A stretch of 61,368 nt of DNA, taken from positions 13,003 to 74,370 of the forward strand of contig NZ_FOGI01000019.1 of the NCBI RefSeq assembly GCF_900111175.1. Direction: 5' to 3'. The translations under genes were made by a program, and so were the position numbers. This stretch comes from Actinokineospora terrae. Its GTDB lineage: Bacteria > Actinomycetota > Actinomycetes > Mycobacteriales > Pseudonocardiaceae. Shown here in pieces: positions 59,319 to 61,368 of the stretch. Numbering within the stretch: the stretch's first letter is position 1; every line of letters starts with the position of its first letter. The notes beneath the pieces are model-generated. The model saw only the letters and a list, made by a program, of their open reading frames with translations, made no database searches and was not told the DNA's origin.

Positions 59319-60623
59319 ATGCCGCTTCGCCTGCACGCTCCCGTGATCCTGCCGTGCGACCCCGAGTGCAGCGTCCTGCGCGACGCCGTCCTCGACATCG
59401 GCGAGGACGGCCGGATCACCCACGTCGGACCGGGGGCCGACGCGCCGGAGCACCACGGCCCCAGCAAGCGGCTCACCGGCATCCTCATGCCCGGCTTGGT
59501 CAACGCGCACGCGCACAGCCCGATGACCCTCCTGCGCGGCCTCGGCGGCGACCTCCCGCTGATGCGCTGGCTGACCGAGGTCATCTGGCCGACCGAGGCC
59601 AGGCTGACCCCGGACGACGTCTACGCGGGCATGGTCCTCGGCTCACTGGAGATGCTGAAGGCAGGCGTCACCACCAGCGCCGAGATGTACTTCTACGGCG
59701 AAGAAGTCGTCCGGGCCGTCCTCGACACCGGCGCCAGGCTGGTGCTCGGCCCCGCGATCATCGACGCCCCCGGCTGGAACTGGGCCGAGCAGCTTGCCAA
59801 CACCAGCAACTGGATCGACAACGACGGCCTCCGCTTCGGCCCCGGCGACCGCATCGAGATCGGCTACGGCCCGCACTCGGCGTACACCCTGTCCCCTGAC
59901 GCACTCGGTCAGGTCGGCGCTGCTGCGCGCGAACGTGGTGCGCTGGTGCAGATCCACGTGGCCGAGTCCCTGCCGGAGGACGTTGCGCAGCGGGAGAAGT
60001 ACGGGAGTGTGCCTGTGCTCCTGGACCAGGTCGGGCTTTTCGGTGGTCGGGTTCTCGCGGCGCATGCGGTGCACTTGTCTGATGGCGACATCGAGACGCT
60101 TAGGCGCTATGAGGTGGGGGTTGCTCATTGCCCGGGGTCTAATACGAAACTGGCTTCTGGTATTGCTCGGCTTGCGGATCTTCGGGCTGCTGGGGTCGCG
60201 GTTGGTGTCGGGACTGATGGGCCTGCCAGCAATGACGACCTGGATTTGTGGGAGGACGTTCGGTTGGCCGGGTTGCTGGCTCGTGTGTCCACAATGGATT
60301 CCACGGTGGTGGGGGCCGCGGATCTGTTGTTGATGGCTACGCGGGGTGGGGCGGCTGCGTTGTCGCGGACGGATATCGGGGTGCTGGAGCCGGGGGCTTG
60401 GGCGGATCTGGTGCATGTCGGGGTTGATGATCCGGCGTTCGCTGGGGGGCTGGATATTGGTGATGGGCATTTGTTGTCGAACTTGGTGTGGGCGGCGGGG
60501 GCGCGGACTGTGGAGGATGTTTGGGTGGCTGGGGAGCGGGTTGTTGCTGGGGGGGTGGTTACTACGGTGGATGAGGGGGGTGCGTTGGTTGCGGCTCGGG
60601 GGGCTGTGGGGCGGTTGATTTAG
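59319..60623 (+). CDS. Amidohydrolase (MTA/SAH deaminase-like)
   Basis: The 434-residue protein has metal-site motifs NAHAHSPM (HxH), IHVAES, AHAVHL and GTDGPASNDDLDLWE, the order of the 5-methylthioadenosine/S-adenosylhomocysteine deaminase family. It probably deaminates a modified adenosine; other amidohydrolase substrates are possible. The protein reads as complete, yet from about base 60,060 codon usage shifts from C-ending to G/T-ending, while the family motifs continue. This is unlike every other gene in the window. Confidence 0.87.
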   Translation: MPLRLHAPVILPCDPECSVLRDAVLDIGEDGRITHVGPGADAPEHHGPSKRLTGILMPGLVNAHAHSPMTLLRGLGGDLPLMRWLTEVIWPTEARLTPDDVYAGMVLGSLEMLKAGVTTSAEMYFYGEEVVRAVLDTGARLVLGPAIIDAPGWNWAEQLANTSNWIDNDGLRFGPGDRIEIGYGPHSAYTLSPDALGQVGAAARERGALVQIHVAESLPEDVAQREKYGSVPVLLDQVGLFGGRVLAAHAVHLSDGDIETLRRYEVGVAHCPGSNTKLASGIARLADLRAAGVAVGVGTDGPASNDDLDLWEDVRLAGLLARVSTMDSTVVGAADLLLMATRGGAAALSRTDIGVLEPGAWADLVHVGVDDPAFAGGLDIGDGHLLSNLVWAAGARTVEDVWVAGERVVAGGVVTTVDEGGALVAARGAVGRLI

Positions 60624-61095
60624 GCGGGGGTGGTTTGGGGTTTGCCTGGGTGCGTTGCTTGTGCCTTGGGAGTGGGGTCTTTCATGTGGAGGTGTCCACA
60701 TGGGCGGGTGTTGTCCACAGGGGGATGATTCAGCCTTCTGGGGTGGGTGGGGGTCTCGGTAGGCTGTGTATTGGGGGGTGCTTGGGGCGGGTTGATCTTG
60801 CGGAGTTGATTGTCCACAGGGCGCCCGCTCACTCTGGCCGTTCTGTCGGTGGTGCTCGGTAGGCTGTATATCGGGGGCTGCGTTGGCCGGTTTGATCTTG
60901 AGCTGAGGGGTGTCCGGCTCTCGGTCTCGCCTGCGGCGTGGATGATCAACGGCTCGCCTTCGGCATTGCGGTGGGGCGCGATTTAAGTGACAAGCTCGAT
61001 GGGGCGAACTTGTTTTGCGCGGGGCCTTGGTCTCAATCGGTGGATGCGCCATGTGTGGGATGATCTTCGTGTCGGAGTGATCGGAGATTGTTTCT
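60624..61095. other. T/G-rich intergenic region upstream of the IS30-type gene
   Basis: This 472-bp region is skewed to G and T on the plus strand. It holds three DnaA-box-like sequences (60692-60700 one mismatch; 60711-60719 and 60810-60818 exact), two 46-bp direct repeats spaced 100 bp apart, and probably the left end of the insertion sequence. No gene is convincing. Confidence 0.75.
60711..60900. repeat. Duplicated 100-bp module with DnaA box and promoter-like element
   Basis: Each copy has ttgtccaca (60711; 60810), then after 44-45 bp a 46-bp block starting ctcggtaggctgt (60755-60800; 60855-60900) and ending ttgatcttg. The two blocks match at about 39 of 46 positions. taggct could serve as a -10 element. 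Confidence 0.8.
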
Positions 61096-61368
61096 GTGCG
61101 TGGTGTCGTGTTGGGTCCGGACGATCGGGAAGTGATTTCGCGGGAGTTGCGGGCGGGTCGCTCTTTTCGGTCGGTCGCGTTGATGCTGGGACGGCATCAT
61201 TCAGTGATCGCTCGTGAGGTGGCCCGGAACGGCGGACGGGATGGGTATCGGGCGATGGCGGCCGATCGTCGGGCGCGGAAGAAGCTGGCGCGCCCGAAAC
61301 CTCGGAAGTTGGAGACAGCGGGACGGTTGCGTGAGTATGTGGTGGCCGGGTTGGAGTTGTTGTGGTCG
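61096..61368 (+). mobile_element. IS30-family transposase, N-terminal part (cut by window end)
   Basis: The visible 91 codons read LGPDDREVISRELRAGRSFR, then SVALMLGRHHSVIAREVARN, GGRDGYRAMAADRRA and KPRKLETAGRLREYV. This is the HTH and following basic region of IS30-type transposases. A GTG start at 61096 follows an in-frame stop at about 61078. The catalytic DDE part lies beyond the window. It is G/T-ending in codon use, like the preceding 1 kb, consistent with an insertion. The left inverted repeat was not located with confidence. Confidence 0.88.

Noticed and set aside
60987..61217. 76-codon frame at the right end
   Set aside because: Overlaps the IS30 transposase in another frame; Cys/Trp-rich without any motif.
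1..61368. CRISPR arrays, tRNA or rRNA genes
   Set aside because: I looked for regular spacer-repeat arrays, GGTTCGANTCC-type T-loops and rRNA motifs and saw none; a tRNAscan or Infernal run would settle this.

Overview
The window is very GC-rich actinobacterial chromosome, with C/G-ending codons, many GTG starts, overlapping ATGA/GTGA gene junctions and WhiB-era actinobacterial families. Gene content and order (dnaA | rpmH-rnpA-yidD-yidC-jag-rsmG-parA-parB ... cwlM-trxA-trxB-rsmA-sigM-pseudokinase-murJ-DUF6049-NUDIX | cca) place it next to the replication origin. The protein flavour (DnaA linker, DUF6049, chaplin-like repeats, secreted low-complexity proteins) suggests a Pseudonocardiaceae-like organism; the genus cannot be fixed from sequence alone. 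oriC itself should lie just left of base 1, between dnaA and an off-window dnaN.

Region 1 (1-10.7 kb) is the origin-proximal housekeeping block: dnaA leftward, then rpmH to parB rightward, with three parS sites around rsmG/parA, followed by a D-Ala-D-Ala ligase homologue, a PLP aminotransferase and a GNAT protein. Region 2 (10.7-24 kb) is the envelope and redox block on the minus strand: CwlM-type amidase, thioredoxin system with an ECF (SigR/SigH-like) promoter, SigM and its putative anti-sigma factor, a pseudokinase split from MurJ, MurJ, DUF6049 and a NUDIX hydrolase, then a divergent CCA-adding enzyme and an MFS exporter.

Region 3 (24-49 kb) is accessory: YqgE, an SdpI-type membrane protein, a phytase-like esterase, TetR/MMPL, a PLP decarboxylase/TetR pair, ribokinase, a tdh-kbl-lysR threonine catabolism operon, an operon of AI-2E permease, sensor kinase, response regulator and DUF1707 protein, a beta-solenoid membrane protein, two secreted proteins (one about 1,000 residues with some 14 chaplin-like repeats), a dioxygenase and two MarR regulators around clear palindromes, and an unusual XRE-receiver-LuxR fusion.

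Region 4 (49-53 kb) is the conserved rpsF-ssb-rpsR-rplI-dnaB block, with a striking same-orientation cluster of DnaA boxes between rplI and dnaB. Having this block on the rpmH side resembles the Streptomyces arrangement, not the mycobacterial one. Region 5 (53-61.4 kb) carries a secreted protein, endonuclease IV, a GT87-type membrane protein, DUF3052, RarD, AraC/epimerase and an amidohydrolase. It ends in a compositionally atypical T/G-rich stretch with a duplicated 100-bp module containing DnaA boxes and the start of an IS30-family transposase cut by the window edge.

No rRNA, tRNA or CRISPR array was recognised. All functional calls rest on motifs and family knowledge read by eye; none was checked against a database.
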